Positions 34,404 to 48,091 of a DNA stretch of 64,000 bases are shown in pieces. The DNA is from Orbilia blumenaviensis (taxonomy: Eukaryota; Ascomycota; Orbiliomycetes; Orbiliales; Orbiliaceae). Positions within the stretch are counted from its first letter, which is position 1. Every line of letters starts with the position of its first letter. The notes under the pieces are model-generated. The model had not been told where the DNA came from, did not search any database, and saw only the letters and a list, made by a program, of their open reading frames with translations. Where the stretch lies: NCBI GenBank assembly GCA_036872755.1, contig JAVHNS010000009.1, forward strand, positions 496,001 through 560,000. The letters run 5' to 3'. Position numbers and translations under genes: made by a program.

Positions 34404-34729
34404 TTCATAAGGACCGGATTCGCTTCCTCGTCCCTTTTTTTCTCTTCATCTATCACCCCACACAACCAAAATCTACGATCCGTGTTCCGAGCCCTATTAT
34501 ATTTTTTTTTTTTAGGGAAATCGTCATCCATCGTTGATCGTGTCGAACCGTTGACTGTCATCTATACACTCAACCGTTTTCGTCCACCAATTAATCATCC
34601 CCAATAAAAAAAAAGGGAAAATAAAAAGGAAGACTTGTAACTTCTTCGTCAAAGAAGAATCCTCCTTTCGTGTTATATTTATAACCCCTCATCCCATCGA
34701 TATAGTATTCACTCGATAATACATTCACA

Positions 34730-37700
34730 ATGGCGAAGGGAAAGAAAGGAAAGAAGAACGTCGCCAATGACGACTGGGAGGCCGATATGCCAACCACCAC
34801 CGAAGAGCTGTTTCCCGTCAACGCTCAGCTCGAGAACACACCCGGCTACCATAAGGATGAAGAGGAAGCTCAGGGTGGTTCTTCTGCAGCTGCAGCTACT
34901 GCCGACGATATTGCCGATGACCTTGGAGGTGGCGGCGGCGGCGGCGGTGGACTGCTCGGTGCCATCAGGAAGAGCAAGGCTAATAAGAAGAAGAAGGGTG
35001 GCAAGAATAAGTTCGACGATGATGAAGATGTCGAAGCTGCTCTTGCCAAATTGAATATGGAGGCTGAAGAGGCTGAGCAGGCTGAGCAGAAAGGAAAGGC
35101 TGCTTCTCCTGCACCAGCTACCCCTGCTGGTGATGAAGAGGACGAAGACGAAGAGACCGGCGGTAGGGTCAAGTCTAAGAAAGAGAAGGAACGTGAAAAG
35201 AAAGAGAAAGAGAAGCAGAGGAAAAAGGAACAGGTTAGTTGTCCGACTTCACACATAGATCTATCACTCCCATGATTTGTCATAGCTAACGACTATACAG
35301 GCTGCTCGTAAGAAAGCTGGTGGAGGTGCTCCTGCTGCCGAAGCGTCTAAGCCTGCTGCTGCTCCCAAAGCTGAGAAGGCTGATCCTACACCTGCTGCTG
35401 CTCCTGCCGCTCCTGCCGCCGAACCTGCTAGTGGCAAGAAGAAGAAGGTTTCCGCTGCCGTTGCTGCTATCCAACGTCAACAAGAGGCCCGCCGAAAGAT
35501 TGAAGAGGAACAGCGCCGCGTTGAAGAGGAAGCTCGTCGGGCCGCCGAGGAGGAACATAAGCGCACTGAGGAGGAAGAGCGAAAGAGAGAGGAATTGAAG
35601 CAGAGGAAGAAGGAGAAGGAGAAGGAGAAGAAGGAGCAACTTAAGAAGGAGGGCAAATATCTTACAGCGGCACAGAAGGCTCAACAGAAAGCAAATCAAC
35701 TGCGTCTGCAGCAGATGATCGATGCTGGTATGCAAGTTGAGGGACTCGCTGACCCTAGCGCTGCTGCTAAGAAGAAGCCTGTCTACGATAAGAAGAAGAA
35801 GAAGCCTGCTAAGGGAGCTGACAAGGATGCTGAGGGTGAGCCAGCGACACCCATAGAATCTAAGCAGAAGGAACAAGAAGCTCAGTTAGCTGCTGAGAAG
35901 GCTGCTAGAGAGGAAGAAGAGAGGAAAGCTGCCGAAGCCGCCGAGGCTGAAGATGAAGCTGGTCCAAAGGACGAGGAAGACCTGGTAGAAACTAAGGAGG
36001 TTGCTCCCGAAGACGACGATGTCAAGGAGTCCTGGGATATGGACACTGACGACGACATGGAGATCAAAAAAGAGAAGAAAGAGCAGCTGGAGAGGGAGAA
36101 GGAGGAGAAGGAGAAGGAGAAGGAGGCTAATGGTACCAAGGATGGAAAGGCAACCAAAGGTAAAGGCAAGAAACTTGTTGACGACTCTTCGGACGAGGAA
36201 ACATCCGCCGCCCAGAGACAGGCAATCCAGAGGAAAGAAGAGGCCGAAGAGCGACGCAGGAAAAAGCACGAAGAAGCTCTCGCTGCACGGTCAAAGGACA
36301 ATTTGCGATCTCCTATCTGCTGTATTCTTGGTCACGTCGATACTGGTAAAACAAAGCTTCTCGACAAGATTCGTCAGACAAATGTCCAGGAAGGCGAAGC
36401 AGGTGGTATTACTCAGCAGATCGGTGCTACTTACTTCCCCGTTGAGGCTATCAAGCAAAAGACCGAGGTCGTCAACCAAGATGGTTCTCTCGAATTCAAT
36501 GTTCCTGGTTTGTTGGTTATCGATACTCCTGGTCACGAGTCTTTCACCAATCTCCGAAGCAGAGGTAGCTCTTTGTGTAACATTGCCATTCTCGTTGTCG
36601 ATATCATGCACGGTCTTGAGCCTCAAACTATCGAGTCGATCAGATTGCTTCGTGGACGTAAAACACCATTTATCGTCGCATTGAACAAGATCGATCGTCT
36701 ATACGGCTGGAAGGAGGTTCCAAACAACGGTTTCCAGGACTCTCTCGCTAAGCAGTCTAAGGCTGTTCAGAACGAATTCAAGGATAGGCTCGCTCAAACC
36801 AAACTCGCGTTCGCAGAGCAGAGTCTCAACGCTGAGCTCTTCTACGAAAACAAGAACATGAGCAAATACGTTTCCTTGGTTCCGACATCCGCTCACACCG
36901 GTGAGGGTATTCCAGATATGCTTAGGTTGTTGATTACTCTCACTCAGCAGCGTATGGCTGAGAAGCTTATGTACCTCTCTGAGCTCGAGTGTACCGTTCT
37001 TGAAGTGAAGGTTATTGAGGGTCTCGGAACCACTATTGATGTCGTTCTTTCCAACGGTGTGCTCAGGGAAGGTGACAGGATAGTGCTCTGTGGTCTTAAT
37101 GGAGCTATAGCCACTACGGTGAGAGCTTTGCTTACACCTCAGCCGCTCAGAGAATTACGTGTCAAGAGCAACTACGTTCACCACAAAGAAGTCAAGGCAG
37201 CTCTTGGTGTCAAGATTGCGGCTAACGACCTTGAAAATGCCATCGCTGGTTCGAGGTTGTTGGTTGTCGGTCCTGATGATGATGAGGAAGACCTTTGCGA
37301 GGAAGTAATGAGCGATTTGGAAGGTCTCTTGAACAAGGTCGAGAAGTCAGGAAAGGGTGTCTGCGTCCAAGCATCTACTCTCGGTTCCCTTGAAGCCTTG
37401 TTGGATTTCTTGAGCGTCAGCAAGATCCCGGTCATGTCTATCAGTATCGGTCCAGTCTACAAGCGTGATGTCATGAGAGCCGGAACAATGTTGGAGAAGA
37501 ACAAAGAGTTCGCAGTTATGTTGTGTTTCGACGTCAAAGTTGATAAAGAAGCCCAAGCATATGCGGATGAAGTCGGAGTCAAGCTTTTCACTGCCGACAT
37601 TATCTATCACTTGTTCGACTCTTTCACTGCCTATCAGAAAGAACTTCTGGAGCAGAAGCGAAAGGAGACCGCCGACCTTGCTGTCTTCCCATGCGTTCTC

Positions 37701-38141
37701 CGAATCGTCCAAGTCTTCCATCAGCGTGATCCTATCGTTGTTGGTATTGACGTCGTTGAAGGCAGCTTGCGTATTGGTACTCCTATTGCCATTCCTAAGC
37801 CTGGCGGCGAGGCGGTGGTTCTCGGTAGAGTGTAAGTTTCTCTCCCTCTCCACCAATTTTTGACTTATAGTAGACGTTTAACTAACATGTTTCGTAGTAC
37901 ATCTATCGAACTCAACCACAAAGCTGTACCAATCGCCAAGAAGACCTCTCCATCCGTTGCCGTCAAGATCGAAGCTTCTAACCAACCTGTCCTCGGCCGT
38001 CATTGGGAAGAAAAAGATACTCTCTACTCGCAAATTTCCCGCAAGTCAATTGATACTCTGAAAGATCACTTCAGAGAGGAAGTGGCCAAGGAAGATTGGG
38101 CCTTGATTGTGCAGCTCAAGAAGGTCTTCAAGATTGATTAA
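34730..38141 (+). CDS. FUN12: translation initiation factor eIF5B, 1092 aa
   Basis: Exons 34730-35233, 35301-37831 and 37898-38141; phases agree. This GTPase joins the 60S subunit to the 48S complex at the start codon and is cytosolic. The first 500 residues are highly charged Lys/Glu coiled-coil-like sequence with a Gly9-type run, as in other eukaryotic eIF5B N termini. The G domain starts near residue 512 with [12 protein letters not shown] (P loop), then [12 protein letters not shown] (switch I), DTPGHESF (G3), NKID (G4) and SAHTGEG (G5). Domains II to IV follow, and the C terminus ends in [15 protein letters not shown], the usual eIF5B helix that contacts eIF1A. Length is in the normal range. 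The last intron splits the codon of the Val in [13 protein letters not shown]. Confidence 0.97.
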
Positions 38142-39407
38142 ATACCTTATATCAACATTCCCACACAAAAGTTCATATTTTTCACGTCTGCATCATGACC
38201 TCTTTTTCCGTCAAAGGGTTCATGCTTTTTGTGTTTTTGTTATATGGGTGCATGGGTGCATAGCCTTCCACTTCTTGGGGGCTCGAACTTTCTTGAAGGC
38301 TATAACTGTAGCTGGCCATTCTTGTCCTTTCTTTCCATTCTCATGAGTTTTTCATTTTTATATGGCCTTGTAATTCCATATCTGGGTTTTTCATTACATT
38401 TTTGCTGTTTTTACGTTTATAAGAACATCGTTATAGAGGACTTTTTCATTAAATGTACCTCGAAGTGATGTTTCTTTGCCTCTTCTGCCACGATGTTTAA
38501 ACTCCTTTTTTCTCGGCCGGAGAAGGGAAGAAGAGGAAAAAGAACGAGGATGACGGTGCCCCTTGTCTCTTTGCTGGGTGTCTTTTATGTAACTTTTATA
38601 TATACACACGATGCCTATTGGGTTTGGGGTTTCCATCTCCCTCTCTTTCTTTTTTTTTTTTGCATCTTTTCTTCTTCTTTATGTCTCTCTTCACTATAAC
38701 TTTATAGGTAGAAGGATTTTAAAACGATATATAGGATGTCCGGGAGAAGGAATGATGGCAGGGGCATACATCTCTACTTAACAAACTTACCCTATCTCCT
38801 ATCCGATATATGTTTGAATTGTGATAAGATATGTATCCCGATGAAACGCTCATCAATATGTGGGTGCCTGGTTAACAGGTTATGGTAGGCCAGGCATGCA
38901 ATTATCTCCAAGGGCGCCTGGGACCGAGGCTAGGCTAGGCATAAGAGAATAGGGACCTAAATTTTCGCCCGTACGGGAAACCAAATATTTGAGAAATGCC
39001 GTGATGCAGATGTCAACAATTTCTAATAAGTAATCGACATCCTAAAAGAGACCTTCAAGCATTGACAATCTTTGAAAACCCGCAAGCTTAAGGAAGCAGA
39101 TGACATAGCTCTTCAATTCCCCAAATAAAAAGAGGCATTCAAATTCGCCAAACGTGAGGGGGCCAATAGGTATTGAAGTTGCAAAAAAAAGGAAAAGCAT
39201 TTTTTTTCCCCGTCGCCATATCCTCTATGAAAAACAAGTCGATATCGCTCGTCATAATGTAACAACAAAAAAGAGAACAAAAACTGGAAAGAACCACATC
39301 CAAGTATCCCACATCCTGAGCCTCCTGTTTTTACAATAAAAAAAAATAAAGAAAATGATACCGCTCATCCAAAAAAAGAAAAAGAAAAAAGCGAAGAAGA
39401 ACTCCTA
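38142..39407. other. 3' flanks between convergent genes
   Basis: T-rich sequence after eIF5B and A-rich sequence before the end of the minus-strand RNA-binding protein. No supported gene or RNA. Confidence 0.45.
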
Positions 39408-42136
39408 TCAATTCCATCTACTATCATCTTCTTCATCCGCCATATCGTACACATCATACTGATCAAATCCAGTTTCCCCTCCATTCTCCATTTTCTGGTG
39501 CCCACCAGCCTCCGCATCCATAGAGTCTCCGTAGTCATGTCCATTCTCTGCGTCTGCTAGCGGACCCTTAGTGCCGTTATTCGCATTATTGACGCTGTTC
39601 TCAACCCATGAAACTTCGATTTTCCCTGCTTCAGGAAGAACGGGGTTTGAATGGAAGAACCTAGCTGCATCCCCACGGGTATTGAAGGTGATGATGTGCG
39701 AGTCCTCGACTTCGGTGTTCTTGTCTAGTTTGGTGTATTGGCTACCGCAGGCCTATAGGAAGGGAAATTGTTAGTGTTTATTTCGATAGTGGATAATAGA
39801 TGGTAAATCCGGATACATACCAATAATATATGTTGTAGGGCCTCGATGTTCGAATCAGATACACCGTTAACCATAACCGTTTTTGTCCGGTTATCCAGAG
39901 TCATCTTCTTGGCCATCCCAGCACCTCCCCGACCTCGAGCAAATGGAGCTGTACCACGGAACGCCCCATAAGCGCCTCTTCCTCTTGCAGGGTAAGCTCC
40001 ACGTGCTGAGTATCCGCCAAACCCTCCACGGCCTCTAAACGATCCACGGCCCCTGTAGGAGGATTGGAATTCGGAAAGCGGTTCGTCCAACATCGAGTGA
40101 TCAAGTCCCAATGACGTGGCCTCTGCTTCCAAGGCTTCAAGCTGGGCCTTCAGAGCGGCCGTTTGCTGGGCCTCTTTGGATTCCTTATTACTTGGCTCCG
40201 GTGTATCCGCCCCGCCGTTTGCAGTTCCCTTAGCAGAATGTTTCTTCGCCAGCTTTGCTAAGAGCTTCCTCTTCTCTTCCTCCTGGCGTCGGAGCAGATC
40301 CGCCTTCATCTCCTCCAACTTCTTCGCTTGGTCGTCAATGTCCTTCTTCTTCGCTGCTCGTTCATCGTGTGCCTTCTGTGCTTCTTCCTGCTTCCGCTGG
40401 AAATCCTCCATGTCGACTTCCATTTCGTCTTGGTTGAACTGCTTCCCATCGCTTTGCTGGTGATTTTGCGATGGAAATTGCTGATTGTCGCCTTCTCCCT
40501 TCATCCAGTAGACCTTCACAAACCGATTGTTAAAAATCGGTTCCGGAGAGCTGTGTGCCTTCTTCGCATCCTCCTGATTCTCGAACTTGACAATAGCGAG
40601 CTTTTTCTCAACCCTGAGCTCTACGGACTCAATGGCACCAAATGTAGCAAAATATCCATGGACTGCTTCTTCGGTGAGTTTGTCGTCCGGTATAGACTCT
40701 ACGACTAGAGCTTTCGTATGAACGTCGCGCGGGGCTCCAAAGGCTGAAAACTCCGACCTTCCACCACGTGCACCGCCTCTTCCACCTCGTTGGGTTCCAC
40801 CACCGCGTGGCTGTGGTGTAGCTTTCGGGGGGAACGACGCACTTGCCCGCCGTTCGAGATCCTGCGGGGAGAGCATAGGCGTATGAGGGTCGTATTCTAT
40901 ATCTTGTTAGCCAGTGATTCATAACACTCCACAACTCCGAGTTTAGGAGAGCTGTACCATCTTCATCTTGCCCTTTGGCCTGAGGCGTCATGGCTGGAGG
41001 GACAACCAGTGGGTTGGCGTGTAAGTAAGGACAGGCATCACCTCTCCTACAATATCTTTTCTGCTCAAAGCTATGACATACACCCCTCTTTCCCCTATTG
41101 TTTTGCCGAGGTTCTGGGGCAGGCAATATATTCGGATGTGGTTGGAACATGGCCAGTGGGTTCCAACCACCCTGCAAACTTGCCACCGCCTGTACGGCCA
41201 GCAACTGAGTCATTGGGTCAGCTCCAAAGGGCAGCTGAGGATTAGCAAGCGGTAGTGGGCCACCGCCGGGCATCATGTTCATCGGGAATGCTCCCTGGGG
41301 TACCTGATGCCGTGGCAATTGTCCAGGTACCTGTCCGTTACGTCCAAACTCGCCGCCGCCACGTGACCATTTTGAGTGTGGGTCGAAAGAACCGTTCCCA
41401 GTGGCACGATTACCGCCCCTGCCTTGTGTCTTCGGATTTTTAGTCCGGGAGTTGGCGTAGTGGCCACCTGCTTGTTGCTGGGAGGCACCCGGGGCATCTC
41501 GGTCGTAGTACCCGCGCTTCTTCGAGTTGTTGTTCTGCTGGGAAACTTGGGAAGGCTGGATTACGGGGCTTTTTGGTGTATAGGAACCTTCCGAATCAGC
41601 ATCATCCTGGGCCGCAGGCGGTTGAGGTACAGGAGCCGGTGCGGTATGTGGGGTGACCGTGGTTGTCAAGAGTCCGCTGTGCAGGGTGGAATTCACAGAG
41701 AGGTACGATCTTGTGCGCAAAGCACCGAATAACTGATCGACGAAGGGCGTGGTGTCTAGATATATAGCATGCGACCTGTTAGAAATACATTCTACCCCGG
41801 GGGATAGTGGCTGCCGGTTGTGCGCCGGAAGGGGTAGAGAAAGTAGCTCACGTTCGCGTAGGAAGTCATCGAGCTGGTCGATGCACATCTGCCGGACTTC
41901 AGCTTCACTCTGCTCGTGCCTAAGGAGCGCGAGGACGTAGTCGGCGAGGACATCGGAATCTGCATCGGATCTAACAATGTGATATAGTGGTTAGAGAGGT
42001 TTTGGGGTGGAGAATACTTGCGGCGCGGGCGATGGAACTGATTCGATTGGGGGAGGCTCTTCTCTCACATGTTTTCCAGGCGGATAACGACCCACTTTTT
42101 GAGTAGGGCGCTGTCGCCGTCATCAAACAAGGGCAT
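39408..42136 (-). CDS. RBM26/RBM27-type RNA-binding protein, 801 aa
   Basis: Exons 42136-42069, 41970-41852, 41755-40958, 40896-39821 and 39752-39408; phases agree. Domains in order: a PWI-like N terminus (SDADSDVLADYVLALL then REHTTPFVDQLFGALRTRSY, rebuilt across introns 1 and 2); a CCCH finger C-x8-C-x5-C-x3-H (CHSFEQKRYCRRGDACPYLH, about residue 290); an RRM (KALVVESIPDDKLTEEAVHG, about 385-460); a coiled coil; an RGG-rich stretch (about 580-640); and a second, C-terminal RRM-like domain (KTVMVNGVSDSNIEALQHIL, completed across intron 4). This order matches metazoan RBM26/27 and fission-yeast Rmn1, which act with the MTREC/PAXT nuclear RNA-decay machinery. That role is family knowledge, not visible here. 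Intron 2 (96 nt) is in frame and stop-free. Confidence 0.88.
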
Positions 42137-43066
42137 CGTCCTATGGCTGTATGGATTCCTTATATAGAATAGGGACCTATGTTGTCGATGATGCGTTCTC
42201 GATGGCCGCTTGCTAGTGAGCACTTAGGTATGTTGGTGTTCGAACGGAAAGGCCTCGAAGATGTGAACTGGTGGCTGTTTGAAATTTTTGGTTGGAGCGC
42301 CGCCGCGTGTTGATTCAAAGGCGTATTTAAAAAAGTGCCTCCAACGTCATGCAACACGCCGCTAACCTAAAATTAACAACCAGACTTACCTATGATGGTA
42401 TACTGTAACTTCACGGATCCACGCATCATTCTTTCGTTCCATCGAGATTGTGGTCGTAGACTATTCCGACTTGTTTTAAACCCAGGTTCACTGATATTGG
42501 TTTTTTCACATATCCATATTAGCTCACTTGATGAATTTAACATCTCGATCTTGCGTATGTAGATTCCCTTGTAAGCTCAAGGCATTGCAGGTTTCCATTC
42601 TATCAATCGATACCCCTCATTTATACATCTAAAAGATAATGATGATTGATTTAATGTACTTAATCAGAGTCAAAGTGTATTGATTCAATGTATAAGCTCG
42701 CGAACTGATATTATAATGAGGGCCAAATTTTAGGAAATTCGAAGGGAACTAGAAGCCATTCGCTAGGCTTAACCGAATCAAATCATACCATGCTTTGCGG
42801 AGGCCACATGCTACAAGATCAAATAAGTCTAGATGGTTGCTTATATATAACCGGCATAACCGATTATACTAAAGGGTATGCACTACTTTGGTAGAAACTG
42901 CGAACAGCACATTCTCTCTCCACCTTCCCTTCCCCCTCCCCCTTCTAAAGCCTTTCTCCGATAAGATTAATTAATGCTCGCAACTAGATCAGTAGCTCAG
43001 AGTCAGCATGGGTCTTCATCTTTAACAGGTTATCCCCGTTGCTCTTGACGTGAATAATATGTATGT
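42137..43066. other. intergenic, no gene seen
   Basis: AT-rich sequence between two minus-strand genes. It should contain the promoter of the RBM26-type gene and the 3' end of the DUF4246 gene. No frame above 70 residues. Confidence 0.45.
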
Positions 43067-45221
43067 TTATACGCACAAATTATACTGTATCCCTTGAATC
43101 ATCGAGCTTTTCCCCGTGAACTTGGAGCGCTCCTTCATCAAGTCCGCTCTATATTGTCTTGCCTCTTCCAATGGTATTGAGTGAGGCAAATCCTCGATAA
43201 TCATTTGAAAGAGTTCTTCTGATAGTGTTCCAGGGCGTCCCGAACGTAGGGCATTTTCAAGCTCTGCCCGTAGTTCAGGTTGCTGCGGCGCAACTGTCTT
43301 AGTCGTTGGAATCTGTTTGAAAGTACGGATTCAAAGCTAGGTTAGTTTAGTTTCTTCAGTAAGGATGAAGATTGGCTATGTTACCTTGTGATTTCCTGAA
43401 GGGTCACATAGAAAGAATACTAGGATCTTGCGGTGTCCAGGTTTCGTTGGGTCTTTCAAAGAAAACGATGAGACGCAATGTTGATACATATTTGGGAAGA
43501 CAATAGCCCGGTTTTCCTAACAGGTCATCGAAAGATACGCGGCGAGTGGTTAGCCGAACAGAGTCCAATGAACGCAATGATTAATACTATCACTTTTTTA
43601 AATGTTGAAATAGCATGCCTCATACCATAGTATCGATCTCGCCCAGATCTTGCACTCCTGAATCGACATCCATATCGTAAACGATCCCCCAATTTGACAC
43701 CTGTGCTCCGCTATTCCGACCTACTGAGACCGTTCGACGGAAATAAAGTGATGAATCTGTAATATTCTCTTGAGAATAGTAATAGATTCCAGTTGCTACA
43801 ATTCGCTCATTCTGTGGTGGCCCATCTGATTTAGCTCCGTTTACGTAAAGATAAATGCATATACTACAATTATAGTACCAAAGGTTTGTGGTTACCTTCA
43901 TAGCTTCGACATGCCAACTGCCTCCATCGTAATTCGGGTTCTCGGGCGTTAGAACGATATTTGCCAGTTTAACGATGACATTAGCGGTTTTCCCTTCCAA
44001 CTTGATGGTATCTGTAATCGTTGGGGGGTGCCACGCCATATCTGGGGATGTTCCCCCAAGGTCCCAAATTTCGAACCCGTCGTCGTCATCCTCATCGTCG
44101 TCCTCCAAAGTAAGTTTATTAAAATCAACTGTCAGCTTTTGGTCATTTTCATATTCTCCAAGTAGCTTATCCCAAGCCTCTTTATAGTCTTCTTTGGAAA
44201 CTGGCTTCTGGGTGTCTCTGCCGTAGTAATCAGTGACTTCCTGGGCGTCACCTGACCGACAGCGGTCATGATTTTGTTCCCTAAGATCCGCAAGAAGATG
44301 GTTAAACATCGGTACGAACTTGGTAAAAATCTTTTCTAGAATTGGGTAGAAAAGTTCTTGCTGACCAGGCCCAGATAAGTTGTTAATGTATGATGCAATT
44401 TTCGTGCTTGTACCATCTGCAGAAACTTCGAATTCCGAGGGTAGCCAGCAGAACTTTTTAGACCATCCGTTCATGTATCGATCTGCTTTTGTTGGGCTAA
44501 TTACACGACTGTAGGTGTCGGGAGTACCAACTGAGTCGCTAGAATCATTAGAATCGTATTCTTCGTCATCGAAGTAGTCGTAGAAATATGTATTCCCAGG
44601 AATGAGAGCATCAGGGGGACATTCGATAACTTTTCCATCCATGTCTCTAGACCTCCCATAAACTATTGGCCACATGGATGGGTGCACAAGATCAAGAACT
44701 GATTTATTTGTGCCTGGATGCCAATCTTTGTTTTCCTCTGGAACGTTTTCTAGCACTGCAGCGGCTACAAAACTCAAACATGCTACTTTAGCTTCCCTTT
44801 TCCCTATTATAAGGTTAAGTAATTCCGAGAGGCTAGGCTTACCATCAATCAGCTGTTTTCTTAAGTCCTCGTCGATTAATCCATCGGCTTTCCAGACCGC
44901 GTCAATTGCCGGCTCGATACAAGAGCCGCTAGCCCGCAGTTCTTCTATGTAGGCTTTATAAGCTTTCAGCTCCTTGTCTACAAATGAAATCATATCGGCA
45001 TCCCAGACGATGACCTCTTTTTCCCAGTGACTGATCTTTGCCGTGTCTTGCTCTGCGGCCTCTCGGATCCACTTGGCCATGAGTTTACGGTCCATGATTT
45101 TCTCCATCCAATTGGGTTTTCGCCTTATAGCCGTAGCGAACTCACGAAGTGATAAGTCGAGAAAAGTGAGAGGATTTGAGGGGCCCCCGTCCAGTGGGTG
45201 AGGGTATCGGTATTCGGCCAT
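43067..45221 (-). CDS. DUF4246-family protein, 629 aa
   Basis: Exons 45221-43896, 43811-43626, 43516-43385 and 43312-43067; phases agree. The conserved DUF4246 words are all present once spliced: FCWLPSEFEVSADG and KIASYINNLSGPGQQELFYP, then GGSWHVEAMKNERIVATGIY, ENRAIVFPNMYQHCVSSFSL, KPGHRKILVFFLCDP and IPTTKTVAPQQ. The last three lie on exons 3 and 4 and are missed if only the long first exon is read. The family is a fungal one with no settled function. The HVE and later H-R pair resemble the metal and 2-oxoglutarate ligands of Fe(II) oxygenases, so an oxygenase-like fold is a reasonable guess, not shown. An acidic insert (EDDDEDDDDGFE) interrupts the middle. Intron 1 (84 nt) is in frame and stop-free. 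Confidence 0.85.
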
Positions 45222-48091
45222 CTTGCTAACTTATAGCTGTTCCGAGCTCGTAATATACGTGTGTTAGGATAAGCTTAGTATAAGACAATTAAAGATGAAG
45301 AAGGACACAGGTGCGAGCCAACGGCGAATTCGGGATTCTTAAAGGCAAAGGGCGGGATAGCGTTGCCTTATATACACAGCCTTGGTTCAAAGATCGACTT
45401 CAGCGGCGGATGTCGATTCGCGAGTAACATTAGAGTATAGTGATAGCCAAAGCTGCCAATGCAATGGGGGCTTTGGACTAAAGTGCAATGACTATTCGAT
45501 ACATTCTACCAGCTCAATCTGGAAGTATCGTATGAGTCGACTACGCCCAACAACTTTAATTGATCATTCGAAAATGCGAATTCATATTATGTGGAGTATT
45601 TAATGAAGTATCCAGGTATTCTGAGGATTATTGGTATAGAGTGGCATTGGGGAATTCGAATAATGGAACAGACATATTAGAACCCACCTTGTTATCGAAG
45701 CGCGAGGCGTCGTTTCCCACGAGTCTAATCAGAGCCAAGCGTAGTGTACTGCTCTATCTCAGGTATATGTATGATCAATAGCTACGGGTAACGTGAAGCT
45801 CGCTACATCCAAATCCTAAGGAGGCGAACGCGTCAATGCAATGCAATGTAGCTGTCCAAGTAGCTGCTGAACTCCGGTCAGCCATATGGACCACGAGTCT
45901 GTAAGTGGCGTAGTGTGGCGGCTCAAAATACAACACTCAACACATTGCTTCCAAACATCTTTCGTTAACAACGGCATTAAGCCCGAAAAAGAATGGGTTG
46001 AATATAGGTTGTGCTGATAGGAAGCCCAAAGTTGTCATGTGACTTGAGCTATCGGAATCTTTTGATGGTGATAATAATGCGTGATAGGAGGTAGCTTGAA
46101 GGATGTGATCGGAAATTTGTGCCGCGATGGGTAAAATATCATAACATTGGCAAATAATATAGTTCCTTTTTTTGAGAATAACGCATGTAACTTGATGGAT
46201 GCAAACCTCACCTCAGACTATAGGCCTAGGAAACTCAATTGGTCAACTGACAGGGCGCCATCGCGGTGAAAATTCGAACGTTCATTTGAGCACTCCATAT
46301 GGTCATGCAATGAGATAAACTTGAACATTTAGGCAGGGTAATACAATCTTAATTCAGTACATAATAATCCTTTAGGTTGTGTGCATGGGAGAACTATACA
46401 GGAGCGGGCGCCCGTGCATCGCTACCAGTCATACATTAGCTGTGAATGCTATGGTTGCCCGCGCCCAGACCTCAGCTTCACATAATTCAAAACGTTGAGT
46501 TTATGAAATTGTTTTCGAGATTCGTGTTCGAGCACTCTCTATTAAAGTAAGTTTGAGAATGCTTGAGCTCACGAAGTTATGCGGGTCATCTTCATGGCGG
46601 ACAGTCTGGGCGCCAAGTAGGTGGCACAGATGGTAAGCGCTTGCGGGTGTTGAGCTTGTGGGGCCACTTCGTGGAGCTCGAGGTTGTTTTATGAGGCCGG
46701 AGCTAGCCAATCTAATATCAGAGCTCTAGAGTTGTCGCTGCAAATCACTCTGAACTGAAAGTCGTAAAATTGCGACGTTGTACACTAGGCTGTACACGCG
46801 GTGTGACATCCCGAAACATTAGTACCGCGGCGCTGGCTCTGACCTGGGTTGTCTGTGAAAGTGCAGCGCAGTTTTACTACGAATACAGTGGCACAATATT
46901 AATTTTGTGATCACCTAAGATTTTGCTATGCTATGCTATGAGGGGCAAGATAAGCGCACGAGACAAGGGTTCCACGTGCATAGTCGGATTGAGCAAACCA
47001 CTCAATATGAATTCCCACAACTTAAACTTTGATTACGAAGCGATGGTTGTCAGTGCATGCAGATTTCTAGATACTAGTCCCACATCTAGGGCTGTAACTA
47101 CACTGGTAAATATACTGTACAAGTATAAGTTTTGCATTACAGAATCAATTCAGATAATAATTTCTTTGCATTAGAGCTGGGACCGAGACTACATTAGAGC
47201 AAGCGGCAAACAATGAAAATTTGGGCTCCGCTTTCGTTCCCAAAGCACCGAATTGCCTGAAATATGTATCCGTCCAGATGGCCATAAAGCTCGAGATATT
47301 AGTGGAGGAACTTTAACTACGCTCAACTGTTACTAAGATACATCAAAATAAGGATAATGGAATGAACTATAATGAATTCTCAGGCGAAATGTCATGCGTA
47401 ATCGAATACCGGCGCTGTTCTTCTAACTGAAGAGAAGGTTGCCAAGTCTACTCGATTCCATCGCAGTATCAGGCCCAGCGATCTTAACAGATACCTTCCT
47501 ACTAATACTGTCTACGGAGGATACTATCTGTTGCGCTGACGGTGAACTAATTCTTGTTGGAAGCATGGTTGTCGCATGTTTCTTTCTGAATTCAGCTGAA
47601 GATGTCAATGACCATTTGCCAGTCGTCGTTTTTCAGATTTGCACCACGTCCAGATATAGAAGTGCTGGTCAAATTGTGCCAAATTTTAGCGGCGGTGAGA
47701 TGGATCTTTCATTGGTCCACTTGCGTGGCTAATTAAGTTTTGAACTTGAAGCCAGGAAAGGAGCCTCCGTGTTGCACGTTGTAACTCCAAATTAGGGGCA
47801 CCTCAATGTGTACGCCAATTGGCATGGAGTCGCACTAAAGCACATCCTCCTAGTAACTTAACGCGTCCAGTGATAAGCCGGTCGCGATCTAATCGATCAT
47901 GACCATGGCGTAGCGCAGCTCGCACCATATAAACGATCCGGCAAAAGTACCCAAGGCATTTGGGTATTTTGACTCAAATCACGGGACTTAGCCCCTAAAC
48001 TAAAGTACTTAAGTTGCGCCGTTACATACTTGAGCAAAGCTAGTACGCACATCTCCGGCATCATCGTATACACAACACTAAACTATACGAG
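45222..48091. other. 2.9-kb intergenic region, no gene seen
   Basis: Scattered frames of 60-97 residues on both strands, none with a recognisable family or consistent splice sites. It may contain degraded genes or repeats, but I cannot identify any. Confidence 0.4.

Larger units (their letters stand above)
33646..34729 (+). promoter_or_regulatory. ATG-poor leader of eIF5B
   Basis: No ATG occurs from 33646 to 34328 (683 nt) or from 34395 to 34729. The only two upstream ATGs are at 34329 and 34392 and form abutting short ORFs. The stretch includes an A/T-only block and pyrimidine tracts. A GTATCT donor-like word at 34152 and a strong acceptor (T12-AG, ending near 34515) could bound a leader intron that would remove both upstream ORFs. 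Confidence 0.5.

Noticed and set aside
35286..36301. Long Ser/Leu-rich minus-strand frames opposite eIF5B
   Set aside because: Antisense shadows of the Lys/Glu-rich repeats in eIF5B.
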